Origin: Planctomycetaceae bacterium
GTDB lineage: Bacteria > Planctomycetota > Phycisphaerae > SM23-33
DNA: 64,000 nt
Direction: 5' to 3'
Assembly: GCA_039680605.1 (NCBI GenBank)
Contig: JBDKTA010000067.1
Coordinates: 103,228-167,227, forward strand
The notes beneath the pieces are model-generated. The model searched no databases, was not told the DNA's origin, and worked only from the letters and a program-made list of their open reading frames with translations. Below, piece after piece: positions 15,944 to 24,533 of this stretch (position 1 is the first letter of the stretch; each line of letters opens with the position of its first letter). Position numbers and translations under genes: made by a program.

Positions 15944-16579
15944 TCAGGGGAGATATTCCTTGGAAGCGGCTTCGATTTCATCCAGCAGGCGCTGGGCTCG
16001 CGACAGGTCGGCGGCGGACGTCATTGCCAACTCGGCGGCCGCCGGTCGGTCGGCGAGATTGGGCACGTTGACGCGAACGTTGTAGTCGCTGAGCCTGGCC
16101 GCGGCCACCGCCAGCACCGCCCCGGCCAGCAGGTCGGTGATCAGGTATGAATTGACGCGGTTGACGAGACCCTTGAGATCTTCCAGCAGCGCCAGGGCGA
16201 CCTTGGTAGCCTCTCGCGGAACGTCAATCGCCGCGGCAGTGGCCAGCGCCATCGCCTCGGTCTTCTCGGGGGAGTCGTCCATTTTCGTGGCGGACTGGTA
16301 GAGCGTGTAGGCCGCGATATCGTCCGCCACGAGATCTTCGAACATGCCCCGGGCCAATTCGAGCCGCCGCTGGAGTTGGGCGTAGTACTCCTCGTGCTGG
16401 GCGAACTTCTTCTTGCCGCGCGTGAATGCCAGCGACATCTCACCCAGCGCCGCCCCCAGCGCCCCCACTACTCCCGCCACGCTGCCCCCGCCGGGCGTGG
16501 GCGTTTTGGCGGCCGTCGCCGCCACAAAGTCCCGCACCGGCAACGACAACATATCCTGCTGCGATCCCTGTTCGGTCAC
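15944..16579 (-). CDS. Cyclodeaminase/cyclohydrolase family protein (FchA-like)
   Basis: 211 residues, GTG start with GGAGCC before it. The family includes formiminotetrahydrofolate cyclodeaminase and methenyltetrahydrofolate cyclohydrolase (FchA), which act in one-carbon transfer through folate in the cytoplasm. The signature near residue 25, AAKTPTPGGGSVAGVVGALG, is a textbook match, followed by the long helices of this all-alpha fold (YYAQLQRRLELA, EATKVALALLEDL, VNSYLITDLLAGAVLA). The length fits the stand-alone type. Which of the two reactions it performs cannot be told from sequence. It is the first gene of the operon with the zinc-ribbon, lipoprotein and RDD genes. Confidence 0.85.
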   Translation of the reverse strand: MTEQGSQQDMLSLPVRDFVAATAAKTPTPGGGSVAGVVGALGAALGEMSLAFTRGKKKFAQHEEYYAQLQRRLELARGMFEDLVADDIAAYTLYQSATKMDDSPEKTEAMALATAAAIDVPREATKVALALLEDLKGLVNRVNSYLITDLLAGAVLAVAAARLSDYNVRVNVPNLADRPAAAELAMTSAADLSRAQRLLDEIEAASKEYLP

Positions 16580-16719
16580 GTTTGGCTCCTTTTCCGATGC
16601 AACAGTATAGACGGACGCCCCAACAGCGACAATGCTTCACATTGGAACTGGTAGCCCGTAGCCTGTAGCCAGTCGCCGGGAGTTGCACATGGTCTTTGTA
16701 AGCTCTTGCCGGAGAAGAT

Positions 16720-17535
16720 TCACTTCGCTACGCGGAAGGCAGCGGAATTGATCAGAGTGAGTTCTTGCTCGCGATTCTTGTAAGACATTTCACCCCGAAA
16801 GCTCACAGGGAGGTTGTTGGTTACATCGAATAGAATAGTCCCTTTTCTCTTCATGACAGAACAGCAGTCGCTGGTGGCCCCGTCGAACTCGATCAATGCA
16901 ACCTGAAGACCCTGCTGTGGCGAGACGCGGACGAGCTTGCACTCGACGCTCTCCTGGATCAATCCCCAACTAATGCATACAGGGAAGACAAGATAAGACC
17001 GGCTAATCTTCCATGTCTGTCCAACCGTCACAGGCCCCTCGGGCAAATAGGCCGCGACCTTGCCCACAATTTCTCCATATGCCGCTGCCATTTCTCCTTC
17101 GGCTTTCTGGCCAGTCTTGGGCAAATGGCGACATGAAATGACCTCGCCTCGAATCCCACAGCTCATCGTATATTTGTCTCCCATTTCCTTAGCCATGTGT
17201 TTGCTGAAATCGTCTTTGAGCGTTTCCGGTTTGGCTGTGTCGGCCACCACCCCTTTGGCGTCCTCGACGGTGCATCGAGTGAGGGTAGCGATTATAGACT
17301 TGCGGCCATTTTCTTCGCGATCCGCCAATGACGCTTGAAGCTCAAAGCCTACCGTGCTGCTTATCTTCTCTGCTGGCTGCCCTTCCCGGAAGGAACGGGT
17401 TTCAATCATTGAAAGCGTGTCTGCCGCAACGAGTATCTCGCCAGGCTTCCAATCGCACTTGAGTGTGTAGGTTTGCGGTTGACACCCGTAAATCCCCATA
17501 GCCGCAAGACAGATTGCCCAAGACAGTCTGATCAT
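16720..17535 (-). CDS. Lipoprotein of unknown function (DUF6263-like)
   Basis: 271 residues. MIRLSWAICLAAMGIYGC is a lipoprotein signal peptide ending at C18. The mature part alternates beta strands (TYTLKCDWKPGEILVAAD, STVGFELQASL, KGTILFDVTNNLPVSF) in a pattern like the DUF6263 proteins, where a beta sandwich tests a quantity reported as weights of model parameters; this similarity is by memory and weak. The segment LPEGPVTVGQTWKI is characteristic of that group. Its AT content is visibly higher than the neighbours. It begins 4 bases after the stop of the antitoxin-like gene. Confidence 0.6.
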   Translation of the reverse strand: MIRLSWAICLAAMGIYGCQPQTYTLKCDWKPGEILVAADTLSMIETRSFREGQPAEKISSTVGFELQASLADREENGRKSIIATLTRCTVEDAKGVVADTAKPETLKDDFSKHMAKEMGDKYTMSCGIRGEVISCRHLPKTGQKAEGEMAAAYGEIVGKVAAYLPEGPVTVGQTWKISRSYLVFPVCISWGLIQESVECKLVRVSPQQGLQVALIEFDGATSDCCSVMKRKGTILFDVTNNLPVSFRGEMSYKNREQELTLINSAAFRVAK

Positions 17536-17539
17536 ATTC

Positions 17540-17746
17540 TTAAGTCACAATTCCAGTGCACCGGCCTGAACGGAGATCTTCCAGCGCAGCGTCAGCCGAT
17601 TCGTCCAGACGCCCGGCAGCCGCGTCGAGTTCTATCTGGTGGTCCCATGAAGCGGCGTCAAATTGATCAAACCACTCTCTGAACCGCCGCAACTCTTCGG
17701 CGTTAAGACCAGCTACAGCTTTTTCAATGTCATCGATGGTGGTCAT
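17540..17746 (-). CDS. Antitoxin-like small protein, no toxin partner
   Basis: 68 residues: MTTIDDIEKAVAGLNAEELRR, then FREWFDQFDAASWDHQ, ending with LEDLRSGRCTGIVT. This is a very common small helical antitoxin-type protein (pattern IExAVxxLxxxExxxFRxWFxxFDAxxWDxQIExDxxAGxLDxxAxxAL) that usually precedes a RelE/ParE-type toxin gene. Here the gene downstream is a lipoprotein, and no toxin frame is visible on either side. It is either an orphan left from a toxin-antitoxin pair or has acquired another role. Confidence 0.6.
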   Translation of the reverse strand: MTTIDDIEKAVAGLNAEELRRFREWFDQFDAASWDHQIELDAAAGRLDESADAALEDLRSGRCTGIVT

Positions 17747-17874
17747 ATAAACAGTATAGAATCATTCCCCCGCACCAGCAAGTGCCCGAGCAGGAGGCCT
17801 GCTTCCAGCGTTCCGGCATCAGCGTGTCCAATCTTCGATTCCGCCCTCGGCGTCGCCGTGCCGATAGAGGAGGT

Positions 17875-19446
17875 ATGTCTCTGCTGCATGGAACGACATC
17901 GCGACATCTATCCGCCGTCACCCGCTGGGCTTTGATCAGCCTGGTGCTGGCGGCATTGATCGGCTGGTGGTGGCCGAGCATCCGGGCCTGGGGCGCCTTG
18001 ACGGGCGGGCTGATGGTCGTCTTCACGTTCTGGCTGGCCTGGCGGATCACCCTGGGCGACCGCCGCCTCGACGCCCACCCGATGTACCTGGCGCTGCTGG
18101 GCCCGGCCGTGATCCTCGGTTGGCACGCCGCCCACAGCGGAATGTCCCGCATGCCCCCCGGCGGCGCGAGTCTCTACGGCGCGCTGGACATCTCGATGCT
18201 CTTCCAGATCAGCCTGGCGGTGCTGGGATTGCTGCTGGCGCAGAGCCTGCTCGACCGCTTTGTGCATAATCCCATCATCCCGCTGATCGTCGCACTGGCG
18301 ATGGCCATAGGCCCCTCCGCCGCGGCCGTCGGCGCCCTGCGCCGTGGGTGCCTCGCCGGCGAGGCGCTGGCGCTGCTGGCCTGGACGGCCCCGGTGGTGC
18401 TGCTGCAGACCCGATGGAGCATTCTCTACGGCCAAACCCTCCGCGACGCCGAGCCCCACCACCGCCGAGCCACGGCCTGGGCGGCGTCAGCCCTGGCGGC
18501 GGCGATGGTCGCTGCGATGATATTCCTCTTTCCCCGCCAGGCGATCATCACCGCGCTGCTGGCCGGGGGCACCCTTTGGGTGGCGGCGATAATCCTGCCC
18601 CAGCGGCGCAAGGCGACTTTCGCCGTCGCGCTGCTGCTGTTGGCCGGCGGCGCCGCCGCGGCGGCGACCGCGACGCCGTCATGGCCAGCCGTCCTTGCCG
18701 GAGAACCAACCGCCCTCGGACGCGGCGAACAGGCCGCGCGAGAGGTCTATTCGCTCTCAGGCGCCTCGGCCATCCTGGCTGCCGCCACCGGGTGGCTCGG
18801 ACTGGCCTGGATGGCTGCCGGCGCCGCGGCCAGCCTGGTGCTCCTGCTCTGGCGAGCCAGAAAAGCGCCGCCCCAGGAGCAAACTCGCTGCAGCGCCTGG
18901 GCGGTGGCGGTGGTGTTGGCATCGGCAGCGGCGGCCGCACCCGGCGGGCTGTCGATCCCGGCGGTGACTCTGGCGGCGGCGGTGCTGTGGGGTCTGCTGC
19001 CGGTGATGACGGGGCGCGCGGGCCGGTCTCTTCCCGGCGCACTGGTCATGCTGGGCCTGTGCGCGGTGCTGCTGGCGATGGGCCTGGTGCGCGACCCGGG
19101 GTTGCTCGGTCAGATCTGGCAGTCGTTCGGGTTGCACCCCAACCTGCTGCACGCCCCGACGGGGTTCTTCGTGGCCCTGTGCGTCGCCTGGCAGGTCGGG
19201 TCTCGCCGCATCTGGATGGGCCTGCTGGGCGTGGCCGCCGTGGCGGCGGTCGGATGGGGCGGGGAGATGCTGCAGGCGGAGTTCTCAACGCGGCGTTACG
19301 CCGAGGTCCAGGACTGGTATCTTCATGTTGCAGGCTGCGTACTGGCGCTGATACCCTATCTGCTGGCGATGGGTTCGCGCCTGTGCGAACTGGAGCCCCT
19401 GCCCGAGAGCGTGATCCGCCGGCTGCAGCGCAAGGGCCGAATGTGA
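17875..19446 (+). CDS. Polytopic membrane protein with VanZ-like C-terminal region
   Basis: 523 residues with about a dozen hydrophobic segments. The ATG follows a strong GAGGAGGT; the frame is open 31 codons further upstream without a better signal. The last part, ending in GGEMLQAEFSTRRYAEVQDW then YLHVAGCVLALIPYLLA, has the E-x-x-Q, D and small-residue spacing of VanZ-like proteins (inference). The middle is Ala/Leu-rich helices with short loops. Function unknown; proteins of this sort may be envelope-related. The esterase lipoprotein gene follows after 23 bases on the same strand. Confidence 0.6.
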   Translation: MSLLHGTTSRHLSAVTRWALISLVLAALIGWWWPSIRAWGALTGGLMVVFTFWLAWRITLGDRRLDAHPMYLALLGPAVILGWHAAHSGMSRMPPGGASLYGALDISMLFQISLAVLGLLLAQSLLDRFVHNPIIPLIVALAMAIGPSAAAVGALRRGCLAGEALALLAWTAPVVLLQTRWSILYGQTLRDAEPHHRRATAWAASALAAAMVAAMIFLFPRQAIITALLAGGTLWVAAIILPQRRKATFAVALLLLAGGAAAAATATPSWPAVLAGEPTALGRGEQAAREVYSLSGASAILAAATGWLGLAWMAAGAAASLVLLLWRARKAPPQEQTRCSAWAVAVVLASAAAAAPGGLSIPAVTLAAAVLWGLLPVMTGRAGRSLPGALVMLGLCAVLLAMGLVRDPGLLGQIWQSFGLHPNLLHAPTGFFVALCVAWQVGSRRIWMGLLGVAAVAAVGWGGEMLQAEFSTRRYAEVQDWYLHVAGCVLALIPYLLAMGSRLCELEPLPESVIRRLQRKGRM

Positions 19447-19469
19447 CCGCTGCCCAACCTGGAGGCATG

Positions 19470-20243
19470 ATGGCGATGAGACGATGCCTGGTTCTGCTGC
19501 CGTTGCTGTGCGTGTTGTCGGGCTGCCCCGTAACGCAGCCTCAGCCCACCAGCGGCAAGCTGCTCAAACTTAAGGTCTCCGCCAACCGGCAAGACTACCA
19601 GCTCTTTCTGCCCAGCGAATACACCCCCGACAAAAAGTGGCCGCTGGTGATCACGCTGCACGGCACGCACGGATGGGACGACTACCAGCCGCAGATGCGC
19701 GAATGGAAATATCTGGGTGAAAAGAAGGGGCTCATCATCGCCGCGCCGTACCTCAAGAGCCCCCAGGGCATCCTTCCGGTGCTGCACAACATCCGCGACA
19801 AGCAGCTTCAGGAAGATGAGAAGACCATCCTGGGCCTCATCGACGACGCCGTGGCCAACTACAACGTCGATCCCAATGCCGTGCTGCTGACGGGCTTCTC
19901 GGCTGGCGGATACGCGATGTACTACGTCGGCCTGCGGCACCCCGAGCGGTTCAACATGCTCATCGCCCGTGCGTGCAACAGCGATCAGGAGGTGTTCGAG
20001 TCGATCCAGTTGACCGAGGCGGCCCGCAACAAGCCCATCGCGATCTTCTGGGGCGGCGACGACCTCAAGCCCATCCAGGAACAATCCTGGGCCGCCTTCG
20101 AGTACCTCAGAACCCACAAGTGCTACCAGACGGTCAAGAAGGAGATCCAGGGCGGACACCTTCGCCGACCCGAGGTCGCCTACGACCTGTGGCGCGAGCA
20201 CATGCCCAAGAAATACGTCCGCGAACCCGCCACCAGGAAGTAG
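19470..20243 (+). CDS. Esterase/alpha-beta hydrolase lipoprotein
   Basis: About 257 residues. The signal peptide MAMRRCLVLLPLLCVLSGC has the lipobox LSGC. The core is the alpha/beta-hydrolase fold of the PHB depolymerase/esterase type: PLVITLHGTHGWDDY (oxyanion hole), then VLLTGFSAGGYAMYY with the nucleophile Ser in GFSAGG, an acid near IFWGGDDL, and a C-terminal His in IQGGHLRR. The substrate is unknown; secreted ester cleavage is likely. GGAGG lies a few bases before three closely spaced ATGs (19467, 19470, 19476), and I use the middle one. It probably forms an operon with the membrane protein in front. Confidence 0.75.
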   Translation: MAMRRCLVLLPLLCVLSGCPVTQPQPTSGKLLKLKVSANRQDYQLFLPSEYTPDKKWPLVITLHGTHGWDDYQPQMREWKYLGEKKGLIIAAPYLKSPQGILPVLHNIRDKQLQEDEKTILGLIDDAVANYNVDPNAVLLTGFSAGGYAMYYVGLRHPERFNMLIARACNSDQEVFESIQLTEAARNKPIAIFWGGDDLKPIQEQSWAAFEYLRTHKCYQTVKKEIQGGHLRRPEVAYDLWREHMPKKYVREPATRK

Positions 20244-20249
20244 CGCCCC

Positions 20250-20350
20250 GGGTGGCATGGCGACACGCGCAGCGGGTCGCCATGGGTAGCAGATGGATGG
20301 ATGGATGCGAGGGCCGGGTGGCATGGGGACACGCGCATCCATCCATCCTC
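20250..20350. repeat. Composite repeat: GGCGACACGCG element plus GGAT units
   Basis: ggtggcatggcgacacgcg and gggtcgccatgg form one palindromic unit; a run of ggat follows and a second, truncated unit ends the stretch. Related copies are found at 39661-39886, 43291-43431, 46009-46129 and 60683-60778. Confidence 0.65.
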
Positions 20351-20378
20351 TCCCCCGGCGTGGGGACCGCGATTCGGG

Positions 20379-21668
20379 CTATTTGGGTCTGACGCGCTGC
20401 AGGGCGGTGGAGGAGAACTCGCTGGAGGCGATCATTGCGGCGGCTTCTTTGGCCGAGAGCACCTTGGGGACCGGCGCCACAGCGGCGCGGCGGAACGCCA
20501 TGAACGCCGGGCGGTTCTCCTTGTCCGGCGGAAGCGAGAACACCCAGTCAATCACCAGCCAGTCCTGCTTGTCGCCAACCTGGCGATCGACGCTCAACTC
20601 CGCTCGCTGATAGCGATCGGGCAAGTCCTTGCTCACCGGCGCCGGGCCGACAAACAGCCACTCCTGCGGTTTAGGCCACTGCCGGGCGGTGGCTTCCCTG
20701 ACGGCCGCCTCGAGGTTGTCCAGCGACGCGTAGGCCAGGTAACCCAGCGGATAGAAGTCCTCGCCCTTGTCCGTCACCAGGCGGAAGTGCGGCAGGGGCA
20801 GGACCCACCAACCGGCGACGGGGCCGCTTTCCGTTTCCGCGGCCGCTCGCGAGACCTTCACGCGCACGACATAGAGCTTCTGTCCGCGCCGCGCCGGCGC
20901 CGCCAGCAGCGGATGGCGCAGGTCGCCGGGGTACCAGTTCTTGACGAACTCGTCGGGGCACTCCATCACGGAGACCACCTGCAACTCGCCGCGCCGTGCG
21001 TCGAGGCGACCGTAGCGGTTGGTGACCTCTTCGGTCACGCTGCCGTTCTTCACCGGACCAGTCCGCTCGACCCGATAGCGAGCGCAGTACAGCTCGCGCA
21101 GCAGGTCGCTGTGGGCGCGGCCGAAGTTCCACTCGCCCTGCGTCTGGAGCGTGCCGCCCGAGAGCATCTTGGTCAGCCCCAGCACGAATTCGTCGGGATA
21201 CAGCGGGGCCAGGCTGTCCTGTCTGCCGTCGTGACCGTCGGTGTTGCCCTGGATGTCGATGCTGGAGTCGTAGGGTTGGTAGTCGATGACGCTGGGGCCC
21301 CAGGGCAACATTTGCAGGGCGACGAACAACACCCCGAACGCCAGCATCCCCGTCAGGACGCCCATCAGCGCCCCGCCGATGCTGTCGACCCAGTGGTTGA
21401 ACACGATGCCTCGCGAGATCAGGCGGTCGATGATGATCCGCAGCACCAGCAGCGGCAGCACGAACAACCCCATCAGGCACAACGCGTCGGCGTAGACCAT
21501 GTGCGAGTCATACAGCACCGCGCGCGCCAGCGGTTCATACCACCCCAACGCCACCGCGGCGCACAACAGCGACAGCAACGCCATGATGCCGGAGTTGAAC
21601 AGCCCCTGGCGCCAATGAAAGACGGCGCTTCCCAGGATGAGCAAGATAGCCACTATGATCAGAAGCAT
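20379..21668 (-). CDS. CvpA-like membrane protein with large soluble domain
   Basis: 429 residues. Four hydrophobic helices at residues about 1-125 (LLIIVAILLILGSAVF, NSGIMALLSLLCAAVALG, LCLMGLFVLPLLVLRIII, GALMGVLTGMLAFGVLFVAL) have the CvpA arrangement, including the gly-rich turn IGGALMGVLTG. The rest, about 300 residues, is soluble and beta-rich (ELQVVSVMECPDEFV, LYVVRVKVSRA, LVIDWVFSLP) and has no known family that I recognise. CvpA proteins affect colicin V export and envelope integrity in E. coli. It is the fourth gene of the hisF-pilT-PilB-like operon, with a 60-base gap that holds a perfect palindrome. Confidence 0.6.
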   Translation of the reverse strand: MLLIIVAILLILGSAVFHWRQGLFNSGIMALLSLLCAAVALGWYEPLARAVLYDSHMVYADALCLMGLFVLPLLVLRIIIDRLISRGIVFNHWVDSIGGALMGVLTGMLAFGVLFVALQMLPWGPSVIDYQPYDSSIDIQGNTDGHDGRQDSLAPLYPDEFVLGLTKMLSGGTLQTQGEWNFGRAHSDLLRELYCARYRVERTGPVKNGSVTEEVTNRYGRLDARRGELQVVSVMECPDEFVKNWYPGDLRHPLLAAPARRGQKLYVVRVKVSRAAAETESGPVAGWWVLPLPHFRLVTDKGEDFYPLGYLAYASLDNLEAAVREATARQWPKPQEWLFVGPAPVSKDLPDRYQRAELSVDRQVGDKQDWLVIDWVFSLPPDKENRPAFMAFRRAAVAPVPKVLSAKEAAAMIASSEFSSTALQRVRPK

Positions 21669-21706
21669 CGGTCTCTCTACTTTCTACTTTCTCCAGCTCC
21701 CCTGCT

Positions 21707-21732
21707 CTAGCGGCGTGCTTGCACGCCGCTAG
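21707..21732. other. Perfect 12-base-pair palindrome at the stop of the PilB-like gene
   Basis: ctagcggcgtgc and gcacgccgctag with a 2-base loop. It contains the TAG stop codon of the PilB-like gene. No T-run follows on either strand, so it is more like the ttagcggcg repeats (38775-38847, 43445-43529) than a terminator. Confidence 0.6.
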
Positions 21733-23381
21733 CCTTTGCCGGTCTTTTGGGTCGCGCGGATGACTTCCTTGACGTCGATGACGCCCTCGACCACTTTGTG
21801 CAGCGCCTGCTCCTGCAGGTAGAGCATCTTGTGCTTGCGGGCGCAGGCCTTGATCTGCGCCACCGGCGCGCCGCCGGCCACCAGGCGGCGAACCTCGTCC
21901 GTCACGTCGAGCATCTCGAAGGCGGCCGTGCGACCCATGTACCCCGCCCCGCCGCAGGTGGGGCAGACGATCATCTGCGCCGGATCGGTCGCGTCGGGCT
22001 TGGGAACGTGGGCGCGATAGAACTGGTCGATGTCCATGCCCGTCAGGTTGGCCTTGACCAGCATCTGCTTGTCGGGGGTGTAGCCTTCCTTGCAGTCGGG
22101 GCAGAGCTTGCGCAGCAGCACCTGGCAGACGATGGTGCGGAGGTCTTTGACAGCCGTGACGGCCGAGCCGCACACCTTGACCCACTTGGCCATGGCCACG
22201 AAGGTGTCGCCGGCGTGCAGGCCCAGCAGGGTGGGCCGTTCCGCCGCCGATCGCAAGACCAGTTCGCTGCCCTCGGTGTCGCCGCAGCGGTCCACCAGCA
22301 GCACGTCGGGATGTCGGCGCATGACCGACGCCAGCGTGGCGTTGAACTGCTTGGGGTCTTTGTAGGCGTTCTGGGTGATGTTCTCCAGGTCGATGCGCGG
22401 GTGCATCTCGACGGTGACCAGTTGCTTGACGAACGGGTCGTACTGGCGCAGGATCGAATACATCGTGCTGGTGATGCCGCTGCGGGGCATGCCCGAGACG
22501 ATGATCAGACCGCTGGGCTCGCCGACGAGGTCCTTGATCCGCATGAGCACCTCGTTGCTCATGCCCAGCTCGTCGATGTTCGTCCGCAGCGCCTCCTGCA
22601 CCACCAGGAACGTCATGCGCTGCCCGCCGGTGGTGCCCGCGCACGAGACGCGAACGTCCATGCGCCCGCTCAGACCGTCGACGGAAATCTCGCCGTCCTG
22701 CGGGCGGCGGCGGTCTTCGATATTCATGCCCGCGGCGCCCTTGAGAAACTGGATCACCGCTTCGCTGGCGGCCACGTCCATCGACAGCGTGGTCGAGAGG
22801 TCCACCACTTCGCCGTCGACGACCAGGCGGACGATGGCGGCGCGTCCGCCGGAGGTGATGTCGGCTTCGCTGGCGCGGCGACGGACGAGCTCGGCCAGGA
22901 ACTGCTGCACGAGGTTGTAGGTCTGGGCGTAGGCGGGCGGCTGGTCGTCGCGCGGGACGACGAGGTGGTCGGCGGCGTCATAGAGGTTGACGTATTGCAG
23001 CAGCGGGACGGCGTGAACGACCGTATGGCTGCTCTTGCCGCCGCTGCGCAGGCGGGCCAGGAGCGTGCTCCAGGTGACCTGGAATTCTTCGCTGACGCGA
23101 CCGTTGTGCCAGAACACGTACGCCAGCACCACGCTGGCGGCGATGACGGGAAAGATGAACATGCCCACCCAGAACCCCGCCGTCAGCCAGATGACCAGCC
23201 CCGCGGCGCCCGAGGCCAGGCCCGCGGGCGTCCAGTACCACCCCTCGCCGTAGAAGCGGCGGGTGTCGTGATAGATCCACGGCAGCGTCCACAGCCAGGG
23301 CGTCACCACGGCCAGCATGATGCCGATCTTGAGCAGCGAGATATACGCGTCGTTGGGAATCGCCGTCATTACCTGACCCAT
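21729..23381 (-). CDS. PilB/GspE-like protein with degenerate ATPase motifs and membrane anchor
   Basis: 550 residues. Two or three membrane helices lie at about residues 18-36 and 55-92, which normal PilB/GspE proteins do not have. The remainder follows the secretion ATPase layout: GLSGRMDVRVSCAGTTGGQR, the Walker A position GMPRSGITST (297-306), where Lys is replaced by Ile303, the Asp-box position VTVEMHPR, and the Walker B position PDVLLVDRCGDTE, where the catalytic Glu is replaced. The zinc ribbon CPDC (427-430) and CPTC (473-476) is intact. It probably does not hydrolyse ATP and may be a scaffold for the neighbouring PilT (inference). GGAG lies 7 bases before the ATG, 12 bases after the pilT stop. 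Confidence 0.75.
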   Translation of the reverse strand: MGQVMTAIPNDAYISLLKIGIMLAVVTPWLWTLPWIYHDTRRFYGEGWYWTPAGLASGAAGLVIWLTAGFWVGMFIFPVIAASVVLAYVFWHNGRVSEEFQVTWSTLLARLRSGGKSSHTVVHAVPLLQYVNLYDAADHLVVPRDDQPPAYAQTYNLVQQFLAELVRRRASEADITSGGRAAIVRLVVDGEVVDLSTTLSMDVAASEAVIQFLKGAAGMNIEDRRRPQDGEISVDGLSGRMDVRVSCAGTTGGQRMTFLVVQEALRTNIDELGMSNEVLMRIKDLVGEPSGLIIVSGMPRSGITSTMYSILRQYDPFVKQLVTVEMHPRIDLENITQNAYKDPKQFNATLASVMRRHPDVLLVDRCGDTEGSELVLRSAAERPTLLGLHAGDTFVAMAKWVKVCGSAVTAVKDLRTIVCQVLLRKLCPDCKEGYTPDKQMLVKANLTGMDIDQFYRAHVPKPDATDPAQMIVCPTCGGAGYMGRTAAFEMLDVTDEVRRLVAGGAPVAQIKACARKHKMLYLQEQALHKVVEGVIDVKEVIRATQKTGKG

Positions 23382-23393
23382 TCGCTGTCTCCG

Positions 23394-24533
23394 CTATCGC
23401 GACGCCATGCCGCCGTTGCTGCGGTTAGAAATTCCGCGAACCATCATCCGCAATTCTTCAGGATTCGGGGCCACCGCGTACGCCTCGTCCGGGGCCACCA
23501 TGTCACTGTCGATCAACTCCAGCAGGCTGGTGCTGAAGCTTCGCATGCCTTCGCGCTCCAGCGTCCGCACCACCTCGGTCAGTTCGTTCTCGCGCCCCTC
23601 CTGAATGTACTTGCGCACCACGGCGTGGTCGAGCATGATCTCCAGCGCGGGCACCACCCGGTAGTCGCGCGACAGGCTCGCCAGCAGCTTCTGGCAGATC
23701 ACCGCGTGCAGATTCTGCGCCAGCGCCGAGCGGATCAGCGCTCGATTCTCGCCGGAAAACAGGCTCAACACGCGTCCGACCGTCTGCGCCGCCGTCGCGG
23801 CGTGAACCGTCCCGAACACCAGGTGCCCCGTCTCGGCCGCGTGCAGCGCCGCCTGGAACGAATCCAGGTCCCGCAACTCGCCGATGAGAATCACGTCGGG
23901 GTTCTGACGCATCAGGTCCCGCTGGGCCGCGTGATAGTCCGGAACGTCAATGCCCACCTCGCGCTGGCTGATGACCGCTTTCTTGTCCTCGAAGACGTAC
24001 TCGATCGGGTCCTCGATGGTCAGGATGTGGCACGCTCGGCGCTGGTTGATGTGGTCCAGCATCGAGGCGATCGTCGTGCTCTTGCCGCAGCCGGTCGGTC
24101 CGCTCACCAGCACCAGCCCCGTCTCGGCCTCGCAGATCTTCGCCAGTTCCGGCGGCAGGTTGAGGCTCTTGAAGTTGGGAATCTCCCGCGTCACGCGACG
24201 CACCGCGATCGACATCAGCCCCCGCTGGCGGTACATGTTGATGCGGAACCGGTCCGCCCCCGGGCTCTCGTACGCCAGGTCCACGCTGCCGTGCCCGGCC
24301 AGCGACAACCGCTGGTCGGCATTGAGCATCTCCTGCGCCAGGCTCTCGACGTCCTCTGCCGTCAGCGCCTTGCCCTTGGCCGCAACCAGCGCCCGCGCCG
24401 TGCGGAAATGCGGACGCAAGTTCGCCTTGATGTGAAGGTCCGACGCCTTGAGCTGCGTCATCGCGTCGAGAAACTGAACCAGCCTGGCCTTGGGCCGCCC
24501 CTGCGGAAGCGGCGCCGTTTCGCCCATCGTCAT
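23394..24533 (-). CDS. pilT: Twitching motility/type IV pilus retraction ATPase PilT
   Basis: 379 residues. PilT is the hexameric ATPase that powers pilus retraction at the cytoplasmic membrane. Motifs are intact: [10 protein letters not shown], Walker [10 protein letters not shown] (K151), Asp box [11 protein letters not shown], Walker [13 protein letters not shown] (E219), His box [11 protein letters not shown], and [18 protein letters not shown]. The ATG overlaps the hisF stop by the ATGA pattern, with GGAGGG before it, so it is translationally coupled to hisF. No pilin or pilus assembly genes are in the window. The family also includes PilU, and retraction of another machine cannot be excluded. 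Confidence 0.92.
   Translation of the reverse strand: MTMGETAPLPQGRPKARLVQFLDAMTQLKASDLHIKANLRPHFRTARALVAAKGKALTAEDVESLAQEMLNADQRLSLAGHGSVDLAYESPGADRFRINMYRQRGLMSIAVRRVTREIPNFKSLNLPPELAKICEAETGLVLVSGPTGCGKSTTIASMLDHINQRRACHILTIEDPIEYVFEDKKAVISQREVGIDVPDYHAAQRDLMRQNPDVILIGELRDLDSFQAALHAAETGHLVFGTVHAATAAQTVGRVLSLFSGENRALIRSALAQNLHAVICQKLLASLSRDYRVVPALEIMLDHAVVRKYIQEGRENELTEVVRTLEREGMRSFSTSLLELIDSDMVAPDEAYAVAPNPEELRMMVRGISNRSNGGMASR

Noticed and set aside
17757..17762. TAGAAT as the promoter of the VanZ-like membrane protein gene
   Set aside because: The hexamer is present on the plus strand, but no acceptable -35 box lies 15-18 bases upstream.
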